Source: CAYVHU01 sp964451415
Lineage (GTDB): Bacteria > Pseudomonadota > Alphaproteobacteria > Rhodospirillales > Magnetovibrionaceae
Length of the DNA stretch: 64,000 bases
Reading direction: 5' to 3'
Assembly: GCA_964451415.1 (NCBI GenBank)
Contig: CAYVHU010000003.1
Span: 156,708-220,707, forward strand
Made by a program: the position numbers and the translations under genes. The notes under the pieces were generated by a model. That model saw only the letters and a list, made by a program, of their open reading frames with translations. It did not search any database and was not told the origin of the DNA. Positions within the stretch are counted from its first letter, which is position 1. The number at the start of each line of letters is the position of its first letter. Positions 8,209 through 17,100 of this stretch are shown piece after piece.

Positions 8209-10041
8209 TCAGGCGCAACGCACTTCACTGAGGAAGCGTTCGATTTGTTGGCTTAGATCCTGGGAGTGAACGCTCAGGTCGCCGGCTGCGGCGAGGACGT
8301 CGTTGGCCGCATTTCCGGTCACGACAGCGGCTTCGGATACCCCAGATATGGTAATCGACACATCCTGTGTGGAGGTCGCGGCGTCTTCGACGTTTTTAGC
8401 GATTTCCGACGTCGCGGTGGTCTGTTGTTCGATGGACGCGGCAATTTCAGAGGCGATGGCATCAACCTGTGCCACGGTGTTCCTGACTGTGTAAATGGCA
8501 CCGACGGCGTCTTGTGTCGCGGACTGGATGCTGTCGACTTGACGGCTGATTTCATCCGTCGCCCTGGCGGTTTGCCCGGCGAGGCTCTTGACTTCCGACG
8601 CCACCACGGCGAACCCCTTTCCGGCGTTGCCGGCGCGCGCGGCCTCGATGGTCGCGTTCAGGGCCAGAAGATTGGTTTTGTCGGCGATCTCCGTAATCAG
8701 CGAGACGATTTCCCCGATGGTATCGGCGGCATTGGCCAGCCCTTCGACCTTGTGGGAGGCCATGTCGATGGCGGAAACGACTTCCTTCGTGACCGTGGAA
8801 GAGCGTTCCACCTGGGCGCCGATTTCATGGATGGAGGTGGAAAGTTCCTCCGCCGCAGTGGCGACCATCTGTACGTTGGATGAGGCGCTTTGGGTTTGTT
8901 GGGCGACGCTCTGGGACTGCACCGTGGTCTGGTCGGCGGCGCTGGACATCCCAGCGGCGGTGGCCTTCATTTGTGTTGATGCGCTCCCGACGGAACCGAC
9001 GATCCCTTTAATGTCGGCTTCGAAGCTGTCGGCCAGATCCAACATGGCCTGGCGGCGCTCTTCCTCGGCGCGCCGCTGGGCTGCGACCTGCTCGTCCTCC
9101 AGGCGCTTTACCTCAAGGGTATTGTCACGGAAAATTTGTAGGGCGTGAGCCATTTTCCCCAATTCATCGCCGTGGTCCTGGGCGGGGATATCCAGTTCAA
9201 GATCGCCTTGCGCGATACCGCTCATGGCCGCCGTCATGCCTTTGACGGGGGTCGCAATGCCGCGCGCGATCATAAATGCCAAGGTACTGCCGAGTAACAG
9301 AGCGCCGATGGCGAGGGACATGATGAGGGTCTCGGCGGAATGGCCCGATTTCTTGGCGTCGGAGACGGAGGCGGTCATAAAGCCCGCCAGTTTCTTCAAG
9401 ATTGAATTCGTTGTGACGATGGTTGTGTTCATTTCGGCGGCGCTCATAGTCACTTGTTTTCCGGCTCCGTTCGTATTGCCGAGTTTTAGATCGTAGTACA
9501 TCTTGTTGGCGTATTTTTTAAAGGCGGCATAATTTTTTTTGAGGGTAGAAATTTGATTGTAAACACCTTGAAACAGCGCTTCTTGATCCGCACGTTGGGG
9601 GGTCTTCAAGATAGTCGTGAGCATTTTCTGGGTGGTTTCGAGGTTCTTCAGCAAAAGGGGAGATGTCGCCTTGAATTTCTTTTCTACAGCCAGAAGGGCG
9701 TTCATTTTTTTCTTGGCCGCGGCTAGGCTGCCCAGCAATATCGGCGAATCCGCCGCGTATTCTTTATCTCCCATCATGAGATCGCTCAGCTTGGCGCGCG
9801 CCGTTGCCAATTGTTCACCGATGCGCATGGAGCGTTCCAGAAATACGGCCTGTTGCAGTTGAGTTGTTGACAAGGCCTTAATTTCCCGGGTCAGGGGCAT
9901 GGCGACGTCCGAAACTTTGTTGATTTGTAAATTGATATTGCGGATTTGTTGATTTGAGAACAGTGCGGAAATTGCACTGGAAATGATCAACAGTCCGGCG
10001 AGAAGATAAACCTTCGGACCGATACCAATATTTTTCAGCAT
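8209..10041 (-). CDS. Methyl-accepting chemotaxis protein (paralogue 2)
   Basis: Transmembrane chemoreceptor of 610 residues. The ATG at 10041 follows a GGGAGGCGATC Shine-Dalgarno and gives [12 protein letters not shown], matching its neighbour's N-terminus. Order of domains: TM1 (about 9-30), helical periplasmic sensor slightly longer than in paralogue 1, TM2 (about 225-245), HAMP, signalling domain with hairpin [18 protein letters not shown], and the same C-terminal EVRCA. The periplasmic halves differ much more than the signalling halves, as expected for a duplicated receptor with a new ligand. It has its own terminator, so the two are probably separate transcripts. Confidence 0.95.
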   Translation of the reverse strand: MLKNIGIGPKVYLLAGLLIISSAISALFSNQQIRNINLQINKVSDVAMPLTREIKALSTTQLQQAVFLERSMRIGEQLATARAKLSDLMMGDKEYAADSPILLGSLAAAKKKMNALLAVEKKFKATSPLLLKNLETTQKMLTTILKTPQRADQEALFQGVYNQISTLKKNYAAFKKYANKMYYDLKLGNTNGAGKQVTMSAAEMNTTIVTTNSILKKLAGFMTASVSDAKKSGHSAETLIMSLAIGALLLGSTLAFMIARGIATPVKGMTAAMSGIAQGDLELDIPAQDHGDELGKMAHALQIFRDNTLEVKRLEDEQVAAQRRAEEERRQAMLDLADSFEADIKGIVGSVGSASTQMKATAAGMSSAADQTTVQSQSVAQQTQSASSNVQMVATAAEELSTSIHEIGAQVERSSTVTKEVVSAIDMASHKVEGLANAADTIGEIVSLITEIADKTNLLALNATIEAARAGNAGKGFAVVASEVKSLAGQTARATDEISRQVDSIQSATQDAVGAIYTVRNTVAQVDAIASEIAASIEQQTTATSEIAKNVEDAATSTQDVSITISGVSEAAVVTGNAANDVLAAAGDLSVHSQDLSQQIERFLSEVRCA

Positions 10042-10208
10042 GATCGCCTCCCTTTTTGCCCGTTTTGTCAACGTGATGCTGGCCCCGTGGATTGTTTTGT
10101 GTGGGGTAATCGTTTCGTTACAAAGTCAAGGGAGCGATATCTAGTCTATGGAAATGACGGTTGTGTGAAAATTATGATTATTTATTGTAACAAAAGGGTG
10201 GCGAGCTG

Positions 10209-10270
10209 CGCTCACATAAGAAAAATGGCGGAGCTTCAACACGAAGCTCCGCCAGTTTTTTTTGTGAGCG
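10209..10270. terminator. Extended inverted-repeat terminator between soxV and the chemoreceptor
   Basis: An 11-bp stem (TGGCGGAGCTT and complement, 10226-10254) is flanked by A-rich DNA on the left and eight T on the right, and by an outer pair CGCTCACA / TGTGAGCG. It would stop minus-strand transcripts leaving soxV (TTTTT on that strand) and is stronger still in the plus direction, where no gene precedes it. Confidence 0.75.
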
Positions 10271-10324
10271 ACCCGCCTTAAGGGGGGGAAAGGGGGACGC
10301 TTCTTTTCTAGATACCTGTATTTT

Positions 10325-10427
10325 TACTCAGGCACATTTGTACTCAGACACATTACCCTCGGGGAAGGGCGGGCACCCTCGGGGAAGGTTGGGAACGGTG
10401 GGGTCAGGGGGGGCAACGCCACCGTTC
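10325..10427. repeat. Two successive pairs of 14-bp direct repeats plus a hairpin, in the 3' region of soxV
   Basis: The gap 10042-10558 has no credible gene. It holds TACTCAGGCACATT (10325-10338) repeated with one change at 10341-10354. Next come two perfect copies of ACCCTCGGGGAAGG (10355-10368 and 10375-10388), then an inverted repeat GAACGGTGG / CCACCGTTC (10393-10427, 17-nt loop). The hairpin has no T-run, so it is not an ordinary terminator. The function is unknown. Confidence 0.6.
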
Positions 10428-10558
10428 TTGATTTACAATTTAAGCTTAAAATACATAAAATTCATGCGCGCAAAGGTATGTTTCGGTATGAAAAAGGATA
10501 ATGCCTGCGGCCGGTCTCTATACAAAAGTATGAGAAATCTTGTGAAAAGCCTCAGTGG

Positions 10559-11302
10559 CTACCCGATTTTTCCCAAAACAGGAAAGACTTGCAAAAGCAG
10601 GTTGGATACATTGGCCAAGGTGCCGGTCAAAATAGCGGTGCCCGTCAACACCAGAAGAGTGCCGATGACAATTTTAACCTTGTTCATATGCGTGCGGAAA
10701 CGTATGAGGAACGCCATAAACGGTTTGACGGCAAAAGCGGCAGCCAGAAATGGCACGCCGAGGCCTGCAGCGTAGGTGGCCAGCAAGGATACGCCGTATG
10801 AAATATCCCCGTGGGACGCTGCGATCATCAAAATGGTGGCGAGTATCGGGCCGACGCACGGCGTCCAGCCTAAAGCAAAGGCGAGGCCAATACCGTAGGC
10901 CCCAATCAGGCTCGTCGGTCTTTCTTTGATGTGAAAGCGTTTTTCAAGATTTAAGATGTTGATTTTGAAAACGCCCATATAGTGAAGGCCTAAAAGAATA
11001 ATGACGACGCCTGCAATTTGGCTCAGGATGACGATGTTTCCGGCGATCAGGTCGCCGACGGCCGTGGCCGATGCCCCCAAAGCAATGAACACGCTTGAAA
11101 ACCCGAGAACGAAGGCAATGGCGGAGATGAAAACCTTGCGTTGCAAGTGTTTGTCAATGCCCTCTTCCAGGGTCAGTTTGTCCATGGACGTACATCCCAG
11201 GAAACACAGATACGCCGGAATCAGCGGCAGAACGCACGGGGATATGAAGCTCAATACCCCCGCGCCAAATGCGCCTATATATGAAATGCTTAGCGGATCC
11301 AT
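10559..11302 (-). CDS. soxV: CcdA/DsbD-type thiol-disulfide membrane transporter (SoxV-like)
   Basis: Six-helix membrane protein of 247 residues that moves reducing equivalents from cytoplasmic thioredoxin to periplasmic proteins. The two conserved half-sites with redox cysteines are present: SPCVLPLIPAY near the N-terminus and GWTPCVGPIL in the middle. In Sox systems the homologue SoxV supplies electrons that keep the SoxY carrier thiol usable. It lies 27 nt downstream of soxB, which is why I name it SoxV rather than the cytochrome-c-maturation CcdA. The likely periplasmic partner here is the SoxS-like thioredoxin at 19091, since no SoxW is seen. Confidence 0.85.
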   Translation of the reverse strand: MDPLSISYIGAFGAGVLSFISPCVLPLIPAYLCFLGCTSMDKLTLEEGIDKHLQRKVFISAIAFVLGFSSVFIALGASATAVGDLIAGNIVILSQIAGVVIILLGLHYMGVFKINILNLEKRFHIKERPTSLIGAYGIGLAFALGWTPCVGPILATILMIAASHGDISYGVSLLATYAAGLGVPFLAAAFAVKPFMAFLIRFRTHMNKVKIVIGTLLVLTGTAILTGTLANVSNLLLQVFPVLGKIG

Positions 11303-11329
11303 GGATGGTTTCCTTTGAGCGATGTCGCG

Positions 11330-13015
11330 TTACGACACCACTTTGATGGTGTTGCGGGGTTTGATGTCGATCACTTTCTTCTTGCGAATATAGTCCGCAA
11401 CCAGATCGTAGATGGGGGGGCCCGGGGTGCCTTGTCTGACCGAAGCCCACCCGCCGACCGTGTATGATTTGGAAGCCGCAATGGGCTCGCCGGTGGACAG
11501 CAGCGTCAAATCGCTAATGCGTTTGCCGATGCTCTGATTGATGTCGATGCTGTATCCCATGCCACCGACGCGCACCATGTCGCCGCCTTGTTGATAATAG
11601 GGATCGACGTTGAACAGGTTGTCGGCGACGTCTTCCAAAGTCGCCTTCAGCGAAGCGCCGGTCATTTCGATACGGTAAACGTTGGGATAGGTGATTGACG
11701 TTTGGCTGTAGAGATCTTCCTGGGTGATATCCTGACCCGGAAGAAGACTCGCTCCCCAGCGGAAACCCGGTGACAGGGCGATTTGCGTGTCGCGTTCTTC
11801 CATGATCGCATCGCAGATCATATCGTCGAAGGAACCGTTGAAATTGCCGCGCCGGTACAAGAGGCTCTCGGAGCGTCCCAGAACCTCAGACATGGTGGCC
11901 AGATGCGGCTTGCGGACTTCGTCGATGACGGCCTGGATCTCAGGATCTGCTGCGATGGCATCGGAAAAAATGGGGATCAGCTTGTAGCTGTAGTCCTTTA
12001 TTTTTCCACCTTCAACGTCCAGATCGAGACGGCCTAGGAACTTCCCGTGCGAGCCGGCTGCAACCAAAAGCGTATCTTTCACTTTGATCAGACCCGGAAT
12101 GGCGTCATGGGTGTGACCGGTCAATATGACGTCAATGCCTTCGATACGCGACGCCATCTTGCGGTCAACGTCAAAGCCGTTGTGCGATGCCAGGACAACC
12201 AGTTGCGCACCCTTGGCGCGCGCGGCATCCACGTGTTTCTGCATCAACCCTTCGCGAATGCCAAAGGACCAGTCCGGCATCATGTAACGCGGGTTGGCGA
12301 CGGGCGTATAGGGAAATGCCTGACCGATAACGGCAATTTTGACACCGCCCTTTTCGAAGTATGCGGTCGAATCGAAAACCTTTTCCTGCCATTCGTTGTC
12401 GACGATATTGCCCGCCAGGAACGGGAAATTCAGTGTGTCCACCAGCTCCTTGACGCGGTCCTGACCATAGGTGAATTCCCAGTGCGAAGTCATGACCTCT
12501 ACACCCAGCGCATTCATGACCTTGACCATATCGGCGCCGCGTTCGAGCAACGATGTATACGAACCCTGCCATGTGTCGCCACAATCGATCAACAAGGTGT
12601 TGTTCGGACGTTCCGCGCGGATCGCCTTGATCAGTGTCGCCATGTGCGCAAAGCCGCCAATGCGGCCGTACTGCTTGGCGAGGGTGGCAAAATCGACGCT
12701 GGTAAAGGCGTAGGCGTCGCGCGTGCCGGACCTTAGGCCGAAGTGCTTGAGAAACGTTTCTCCCGTCAGGTGCGGCGGCACGCCGTTGGCGGCTCCGACA
12801 CCCAGGTTCATGGACGGTTCACGAAAATAGAGGGGGACCAACTGGGCATGGCAATCGGTGAAGTTCAACAAGGTCACTTGGCCCTTGGTGTCGAATTGCA
12901 GAAGATCATCCTGGGTGATGGCCTGTCCATTGGCTTTGTTGGTGATCGAGCAGCCGGAACCCAAAAGTGCGGCGGTGGCCGCAGTCACTTGCATAAAATC
13001 ACGACGGGTGAGCAT
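11330..13015 (-). CDS. soxB: Thiosulfohydrolase SoxB
   Basis: Di-manganese periplasmic enzyme that hydrolyses sulfate from the S-thiosulfonate group on SoxY. It has 561 residues. The N-terminus carries a Tat-type signal (TRRDFM followed by an Ala-rich stretch). Metal-site motifs of the 5'-nucleotidase-like fold are present in order: FTDCHAQL, IDCGDTWQGS (preceding the SoxB-typical region), SHWEFTYG, LASHNGFDVD and LTGHTHD. The ATG at 13015 has GGAG 12 nt upstream. It is separated from soxA by a terminator, so soxB-soxV looks like its own unit. Confidence 0.97.
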   Translation of the reverse strand: MLTRRDFMQVTAATAALLGSGCSITNKANGQAITQDDLLQFDTKGQVTLLNFTDCHAQLVPLYFREPSMNLGVGAANGVPPHLTGETFLKHFGLRSGTRDAYAFTSVDFATLAKQYGRIGGFAHMATLIKAIRAERPNNTLLIDCGDTWQGSYTSLLERGADMVKVMNALGVEVMTSHWEFTYGQDRVKELVDTLNFPFLAGNIVDNEWQEKVFDSTAYFEKGGVKIAVIGQAFPYTPVANPRYMMPDWSFGIREGLMQKHVDAARAKGAQLVVLASHNGFDVDRKMASRIEGIDVILTGHTHDAIPGLIKVKDTLLVAAGSHGKFLGRLDLDVEGGKIKDYSYKLIPIFSDAIAADPEIQAVIDEVRKPHLATMSEVLGRSESLLYRRGNFNGSFDDMICDAIMEERDTQIALSPGFRWGASLLPGQDITQEDLYSQTSITYPNVYRIEMTGASLKATLEDVADNLFNVDPYYQQGGDMVRVGGMGYSIDINQSIGKRISDLTLLSTGEPIAASKSYTVGGWASVRQGTPGPPIYDLVADYIRKKKVIDIKPRNTIKVVS

Positions 13016-13058
13016 TCTTTTTATATCTCCGTCAAATATCTAGAGTTATTTCAGGATA

Positions 13059-13074
13059 AATACGTACACGTATT
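13059..13074. promoter_or_regulatory. Inverted repeat upstream of soxB, candidate operator
   Basis: AATACGT-AC-ACGTATT, perfect 7-bp arms with a 2-bp spacer, lies 44-59 nt upstream of the soxB start in an otherwise AT-rich leader. Position and symmetry fit a repressor or activator site of an ArsR/SoxR-type or similar dimer. I saw no other copy in the window. Confidence 0.4.
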
Positions 13075-13200
13075 CAATGTTAAATGGTTACTAACCAATA
13101 AATGGGGGCATATCTAAAACAAAAACCATATGGACTTTCTGGGTTTGTCTGACTTGGTATTGGCAAAGGTCGCTAGATGTAAAATCAGAATTGCACGCGG

Positions 13201-13229
13201 AAAAAGGGCGGCATCCCCAAATGCCGCCC
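13201..13229 (-). terminator. Terminator of the soxXYZA transcript
   Basis: Stem GGGCGGCAT / ATGCCGCCC (13206-13229) with a 6-nt loop, followed on the minus strand by five T. It sits 24 nt after the soxA stop and separates soxXYZA from soxBV. Confidence 0.85.
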
Positions 13230-13252
13230 CCTTGTCCGATGGTAAAAGATAT

Positions 13253-14116
13253 CTATTTACGCACGGACGGTGTCTCAACCTTAAGGCCACGGCCACGCCA
13301 CGCGAGATACGTTTCCAGGTTCAGGTATTCATCAGAACCGTACCCGTAGGGTTGCGCCCGGACATTTTTGTTACAGCCGCGGAAGCGACGGTGCAAAGAG
13401 CCCGGTTTTTGCCATTTCAGACGATAGGTCGGAAAGCCATTGGACTGTCCCTGCGAGAGCAGGTCCGCACGGATGTATTTTCCGGCGTTATCCTCATGAC
13501 AACTTTTGCACGACATATCAAGCTGACCGCGACGCTGGTAATAGAACTTCTCACCGGCAAGCCACGCCGCATGCAGTTTGTTGTTGGGATTATCCGCCGT
13601 GGTGGTGCGGGCCATACCGCGCGATTGCATGGCCACCAACATGGTCATGCCCAGCATGTCGTCGGATTCATATTTGAAAGCTTTGGCTTTCTGGTATTTC
13701 GTCCGGCAGCGGTTGACGCGCAGTTCAATGTTGATGGGTTTTTTCGTTTGTGCGTCATACACAGGATATTTTGCGCCGACGCCGATCATCGGAATGCCCA
13801 AGCTTCCGCCCTTTGAATCGTTCGGAGCACCGTGACAATCCGCACACGACTTGTTGGCCTTGCCGACACGCTTATTATACAACTCCGCAGCGGCATCCAC
13901 GTATGTCATTGCGGGATTTTCAAAATCGTCGTCCTGCATGGCTTGTGTGGACTTGAGCGAAGTCTTGTAACCCGACCAGACATCACCCGGTGCATCCCCG
14001 TAAGGACTCGGCACAGAAACCGCATCTGCGGTCGATGTCGTTTTTGTGGTGCATGCGGCAAGTAAAATACCGCCCCCCAGAACCACCACAACAGACGTTA
14101 AAGTCTTGAACGTCAT
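13253..14116 (-). CDS. soxA: Sulfur-oxidation dihaem cytochrome SoxA, with a lipobox
   Basis: Catalytic subunit of SoxAX, which conjugates thiosulfate to the SoxY cysteine. The ATG at 14116 follows GGGAGGG and gives 287 residues. Haem motifs are CADCH (91-95) and CKSCH (203-207). Expected axial cysteines are Cys137 (VNRC) and Cys248 in the family motif RGCNKNVRAQPY. The N-terminus ends in ILLAAC, a textbook lipobox with Cys22, so this SoxA may be membrane-anchored instead of soluble. It is last in soxXYZA, 28 nt after soxZ. Confidence 0.96.
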   Translation of the reverse strand: MTFKTLTSVVVVLGGGILLAACTTKTTSTADAVSVPSPYGDAPGDVWSGYKTSLKSTQAMQDDDFENPAMTYVDAAAELYNKRVGKANKSCADCHGAPNDSKGGSLGIPMIGVGAKYPVYDAQTKKPINIELRVNRCRTKYQKAKAFKYESDDMLGMTMLVAMQSRGMARTTTADNPNNKLHAAWLAGEKFYYQRRGQLDMSCKSCHEDNAGKYIRADLLSQGQSNGFPTYRLKWQKPGSLHRRFRGCNKNVRAQPYGYGSDEYLNLETYLAWRGRGLKVETPSVRK

Positions 14117-14144
14117 AATGTTAACCCTCCCTTCTTTATGACTT

Positions 14145-14468
14145 TTAGGACACGACCATATTTTTTGAAATCCCTTGGACCTTGCCGTTGTCGTCCGTCC
14201 ACGAAAAATCATATTTGCCGCTTTTTTCCGCTTTTATGTAGAAGGCAATGTAAGGGTTTGCCGAGACCGATGGATGCAGGTCCGCACTAAAAAGTTCTGT
14301 GCCATCCAGCGAACAGACAAACTTTTTGATGATGAGGCGCGGGATGGTTTTGCCGCTTTTGCTTTTGCGCAGGCCTGTTTCCATCTTGTGGGCAATCAGG
14401 GTCTTCACCAGAACGACGTCACCGGTTTTTGCGCTCTTCGGCAACTTCACGCGAGGTTTTTTAGCCAT
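14145..14468 (-). CDS. soxZ: Sulfur-carrier complex subunit SoxZ
   Basis: A 107-residue immunoglobulin-like partner of SoxY. The start MAKKPRVKLP at 14468 is typical of SoxZ, and the upstream in-frame extension overlapping soxY is not. Family features are VLVKTLIAHKMETGLR, the pre-strand IPRLIIKKFVC and the end YDFSWTDDNGK. No signal peptide is present, as usual: SoxZ is exported bound to SoxY by the Tat route. It is placed 46 nt after soxY. Confidence 0.96.
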   Translation of the reverse strand: MAKKPRVKLPKSAKTGDVVLVKTLIAHKMETGLRKSKSGKTIPRLIIKKFVCSLDGTELFSADLHPSVSANPYIAFYIKAEKSGKYDFSWTDDNGKVQGISKNMVVS

Positions 14469-14514
14469 TTTTATAGGGCTCCTAAAAAATTTGAGTAACC
14501 AAGGCAGGGGGGCG

Positions 14515-14991
14515 TTAGCCGCCGCAACCGCCAATGGTGACTTTGACTTGCTGCTTGCTCGAAACCACGGTTCCGTTGCTCATGACGGCGACAATGCGAA
14601 CGTTTTGGGTCTTGGCCAAGCGTATGCGCGTTGACGCGTATGCCTTGCCGTTGGCCGGAGTCAAGTTGAAGGAAATAGCGATCGGGAACGGATTGTTTTC
14701 CGCCAACACGTAGATTTGCTTGACGTAGTTGTCGGGGGTCATCGGGCTGTTAACGTTGACCGTGACGGGGACGGTTGCGCCGTTTTCCGCAATTTCCGGC
14801 AGGTCAATCTTGAGGACACCTGCGCCGTCGCCGACGGCTGCGCCTTTCGCCAATTTGGCCACGGCCGCGTCCACTTCCGCAGGGGTGGCGTGGGCCGCAG
14901 ACGCGAACCCAAGGGCCAACATACCGGCGCCGGCGGCCTTAAGGGCCTGACGGCGGTCCATGCGGACGGTCTGATGCGAATTATTACTCAT
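14515..14991 (-). CDS. soxY: Sulfur-carrier protein SoxY
   Basis: Carrier on whose C-terminal cysteine the Sox intermediates are built. It has 158 residues with a Tat signal (DRRQALKAAG, Arg13-Arg14) and the swinging-arm terminus GGCGG with Cys156. The region between is the expected beta-sandwich. It lies between soxX and soxZ in the usual XYZA order. The short, intact GGCGG end says the carrier should be functional. Confidence 0.97.
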   Translation of the reverse strand: MSNNSHQTVRMDRRQALKAAGAGMLALGFASAAHATPAEVDAAVAKLAKGAAVGDGAGVLKIDLPEIAENGATVPVTVNVNSPMTPDNYVKQIYVLAENNPFPIAISFNLTPANGKAYASTRIRLAKTQNVRIVAVMSNGTVVSSKQQVKVTIGGCGG

Positions 14992-15051
14992 TTTTTCCTC
15001 TTTTCGATTGATTGCGTCAGTTTGCCAGGGGCATGAATTCCAAGGAGGGCC

Positions 15052-15507
15052 TTATTTCAGCGTCCTCAGGTAAGCCACTGTGTCTTCGATTTCCTGCGCG
15101 CTCATGATGGTTTTGCCCTTGAATTTCTTCAGCACGTCATGCAATCCGGCCATTCTGTAAAAGCTTGGCATCATGGTGGTCGGATGGATCTTCTTTGCAT
15201 CAACAAGGCGCATGCGGAACTGAGCTGCCGTGAGATGCTGGGCGATCCCGTGCAGAGACGGCCCTATTTTGCCTTGAAACGGCTGCTGCACAGGCAACTC
15301 GTGACAGGCGAGGCAATTTCCCTTTTTGCGGTTGATTGCCAGTTTTTGCCCCTTGACAGGGTCACCCGGTTTGCCGGTCAAAGACACCGGAATCGTGCCG
15401 TTGACGATTTTGTATTTGACCAGATGATCAGCGGCATGCGCGCTCACCGTCAAAAAGCCGACCACCACAAAACTGAGCGCAGCGGACATAAGTGTCGTGT
15501 GTTTCAT
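15052..15507 (-). CDS. soxX: Monohaem cytochrome c SoxX
   Basis: Electron-transfer subunit of SoxAX. The ATG at 15507 with GGGAGGGATA directly upstream gives 151 residues with a Sec signal peptide (cleavage after about AHA-26). The single haem motif is CLACH (65-69), and a Met axial ligand is likely in PTTMMPSFY. It is first gene of soxXYZA, 60 nt before soxY. The upstream gap to the YeeE-type gene has a terminator, so the operon promoter should lie within 15508-15890. Confidence 0.95.
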   Translation of the reverse strand: MKHTTLMSAALSFVVVGFLTVSAHAADHLVKYKIVNGTIPVSLTGKPGDPVKGQKLAINRKKGNCLACHELPVQQPFQGKIGPSLHGIAQHLTAAQFRMRLVDAKKIHPTTMMPSFYRMAGLHDVLKKFKGKTIMSAQEIEDTVAYLRTLK

Positions 15508-15671
15508 TATCCCTCCCTTTAGCGAGCCACAGAAGTGGCATTTCCCCAAATCCGTCCCTTGCCGACCAGGGGAAAAGCAAAGCGCGAAGCTAAGCTACGG
15601 ATAGAACAGGTCCATACAGTTTACACAAAGGACCCGACAAAGTTTTTTCTGCGTTCCCCTGTTCCCGTGCG

Positions 15672-15724
15672 GCGGCTTGTTGCGGCTTATCGCGGCTTAT
15701 CAAGTTGCGGCTTACGCGGCTTAT
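15672..15724. repeat. Five copies of a GCGGCTTAT unit upstream of soxX
   Basis: GCGGCTT(A/G)T occurs at 15672, 15682, 15692, 15707 (as GCGGCTTAC) and 15716, mostly at about 10-bp spacing. It lies in the 474-bp non-coding gap 15508-15981, about 165-220 nt upstream of the soxX start. Spacing near one helical turn fits either a multi-site protein-binding array or slipped-strand repeats. No gene is seen in the rest of the gap. Confidence 0.65.
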
Positions 15725-15890
15725 CAATATGCGCTCTGACACGCCTATCGCCACTGAGAACAGAACCCGCCGTGTTCGGGGGTTACCACCCCTTTCACGT
15801 GCGCCATGTGTATTAGCACTGTGTCACATTAGATATTATTTGGTGTGCGGGTCAAGGGCCTATCGTGAAAAAAACATCCCCAGAACATGG

Positions 15891-15918
15891 AAAAAGGCGG
15901 GAGACCCTCCCACCTTTT
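15891..15918. terminator. Bidirectional terminator after the YeeE-type transporter gene
   Basis: Eight-bp stem GGCGGGAG / CTCCCACC (one G-T pair), 3-nt loop, with five A before and five T after. It ends the minus-strand transcript from 15982. Confidence 0.85.
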
Positions 15919-15981
15919 TACCGGCGTGTTTAATAAAAAAGACTTGACCTATCGCTCACGCCTTGGCCGGCGCGAGAATGG

Positions 15982-17100
15982 TCAACTTCGCACGAAGATG
16001 TTTTTGAGGCCACCCAGCACGGACTCTTCTTCCAGGGCTTTGATGCCCCACATGCCGCCGAGAATGATGCTGATCAGCGCAATCAAGGACCCGAGGGCGA
16101 GGGTCGACATGCCGGTCAAACCCTGACCGATGGTGCACCCCAGCGCCAAGACACCGCCGACGCCCATCAAGATGGCCCCGATGATGTGACGAACCATCTC
16201 ATTGGTGCCATCGAAGGCCTCCAGACGGAACGAACGGGTGCTGATGGACACTAAAAATGCGCCCACGATGACGCCGCCCACGGAGGCGATGCCGAAGTCG
16301 ATGGTCGAGCCGGTGAAGGTCATCATGTACTGGATGCTTTGCGCCGTCGGGGAGATGAACGTGAACGAAAATAACGGAGTCGGGGAAAAATCGTCGCTGC
16401 CGATGACGCCGGTGATATACCAACCCACCGGAATCATCGCCCCGATGATCAGCCCGGACAGCACGGCGTTGGGGTCGGTACGGAACTTGGCGCTTTTGAA
16501 GCAATACACCAGCATCACGCCAACGAAAACCACGGTGAATCCTAAACGCAGACTTTCGGTGCCGGTGCCGGTGATGTGTCCAAGAATCTCAACCATGGAC
16601 TGACTTTTCAAGCCGAACGTCGAGAGGTTCGTATTGAACGTCTCAAGTTGGATGCGGGCCAGACCGAACAGGCCGCGCAACGTCATATAGGCGCTGATGC
16701 CGATGATCAAAAACACGACGAAAGATTTCAAGTTGCCATTGCCGATGCGCACCAGCGTCTTGTTGGCGCACCCGCCGGCCATGGTCATGCCGTAACCGAA
16801 CATCAGCCCGCCGACAATCGCGCCGGGCCAACCCAGATTCGCGGCCAGGTAGATCACGCCGCCTTGCGTGACGGGCAAATTCAGGTCGATAATCCCCATC
16901 ATATGCAGCGCCTGCGTGCCCAGAACGGCGATGGCCAGCGCCAGCATCCAGGCGCGGAAACGATTGGTGTTGCCCATGAGAACCATGTCGGACACGCCGC
17001 CCATGGTACAAAAATTGGTCTTTTGAACGACGGCCCCAAATATCAGTCCGGCGATAAACGCCGCGGTCGCGACTTGTGTAGTCACGGACGAAAAATCCAT
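15982..17100 (-). CDS. YeeE/YedE family thiosulfate-type transporter
   Basis: Polytopic inner-membrane protein of 372 residues, about ten hydrophobic segments, of the YeeE/YedE (TsuA) family. Characterised members take thiosulfate into the cytoplasm by relay through conserved cysteines. The expected cysteine motifs are present: KTNFCTMGG near residue 31, MAGGCANKTLVRIGNG near 110 and ALGCTIGQGLTG near 325. Its place between soxX and dsrE suggests it brings thiosulfate or another sulfur species in for the DsrE/TusA proteins, but the substrate is inferred. It is divergent from dsrE. Confidence 0.88.
   Translation of the reverse strand: MDFSSVTTQVATAAFIAGLIFGAVVQKTNFCTMGGVSDMVLMGNTNRFRAWMLALAIAVLGTQALHMMGIIDLNLPVTQGGVIYLAANLGWPGAIVGGLMFGYGMTMAGGCANKTLVRIGNGNLKSFVVFLIIGISAYMTLRGLFGLARIQLETFNTNLSTFGLKSQSMVEILGHITGTGTESLRLGFTVVFVGVMLVYCFKSAKFRTDPNAVLSGLIIGAMIPVGWYITGVIGSDDFSPTPLFSFTFISPTAQSIQYMMTFTGSTIDFGIASVGGVIVGAFLVSISTRSFRLEAFDGTNEMVRHIIGAILMGVGGVLALGCTIGQGLTGMSTLALGSLIALISIILGGMWGIKALEEESVLGGLKNIFVRS

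Noticed and set aside
10087..10281. Plus-strand open frame and possible small RNA ending in the strong hairpin at 10226-10254
   Set aside because: The frame has no ribosome site or family features, and the hairpin is well explained as the terminator of the soxBV transcript. A plus-strand RNA would need a promoter for which only weak boxes are visible.
13117..13252. An additional sox gene between soxB and soxA
   Set aside because: Only a terminator and promoter-like DNA are visible here; no frame with a cytochrome or carrier motif.
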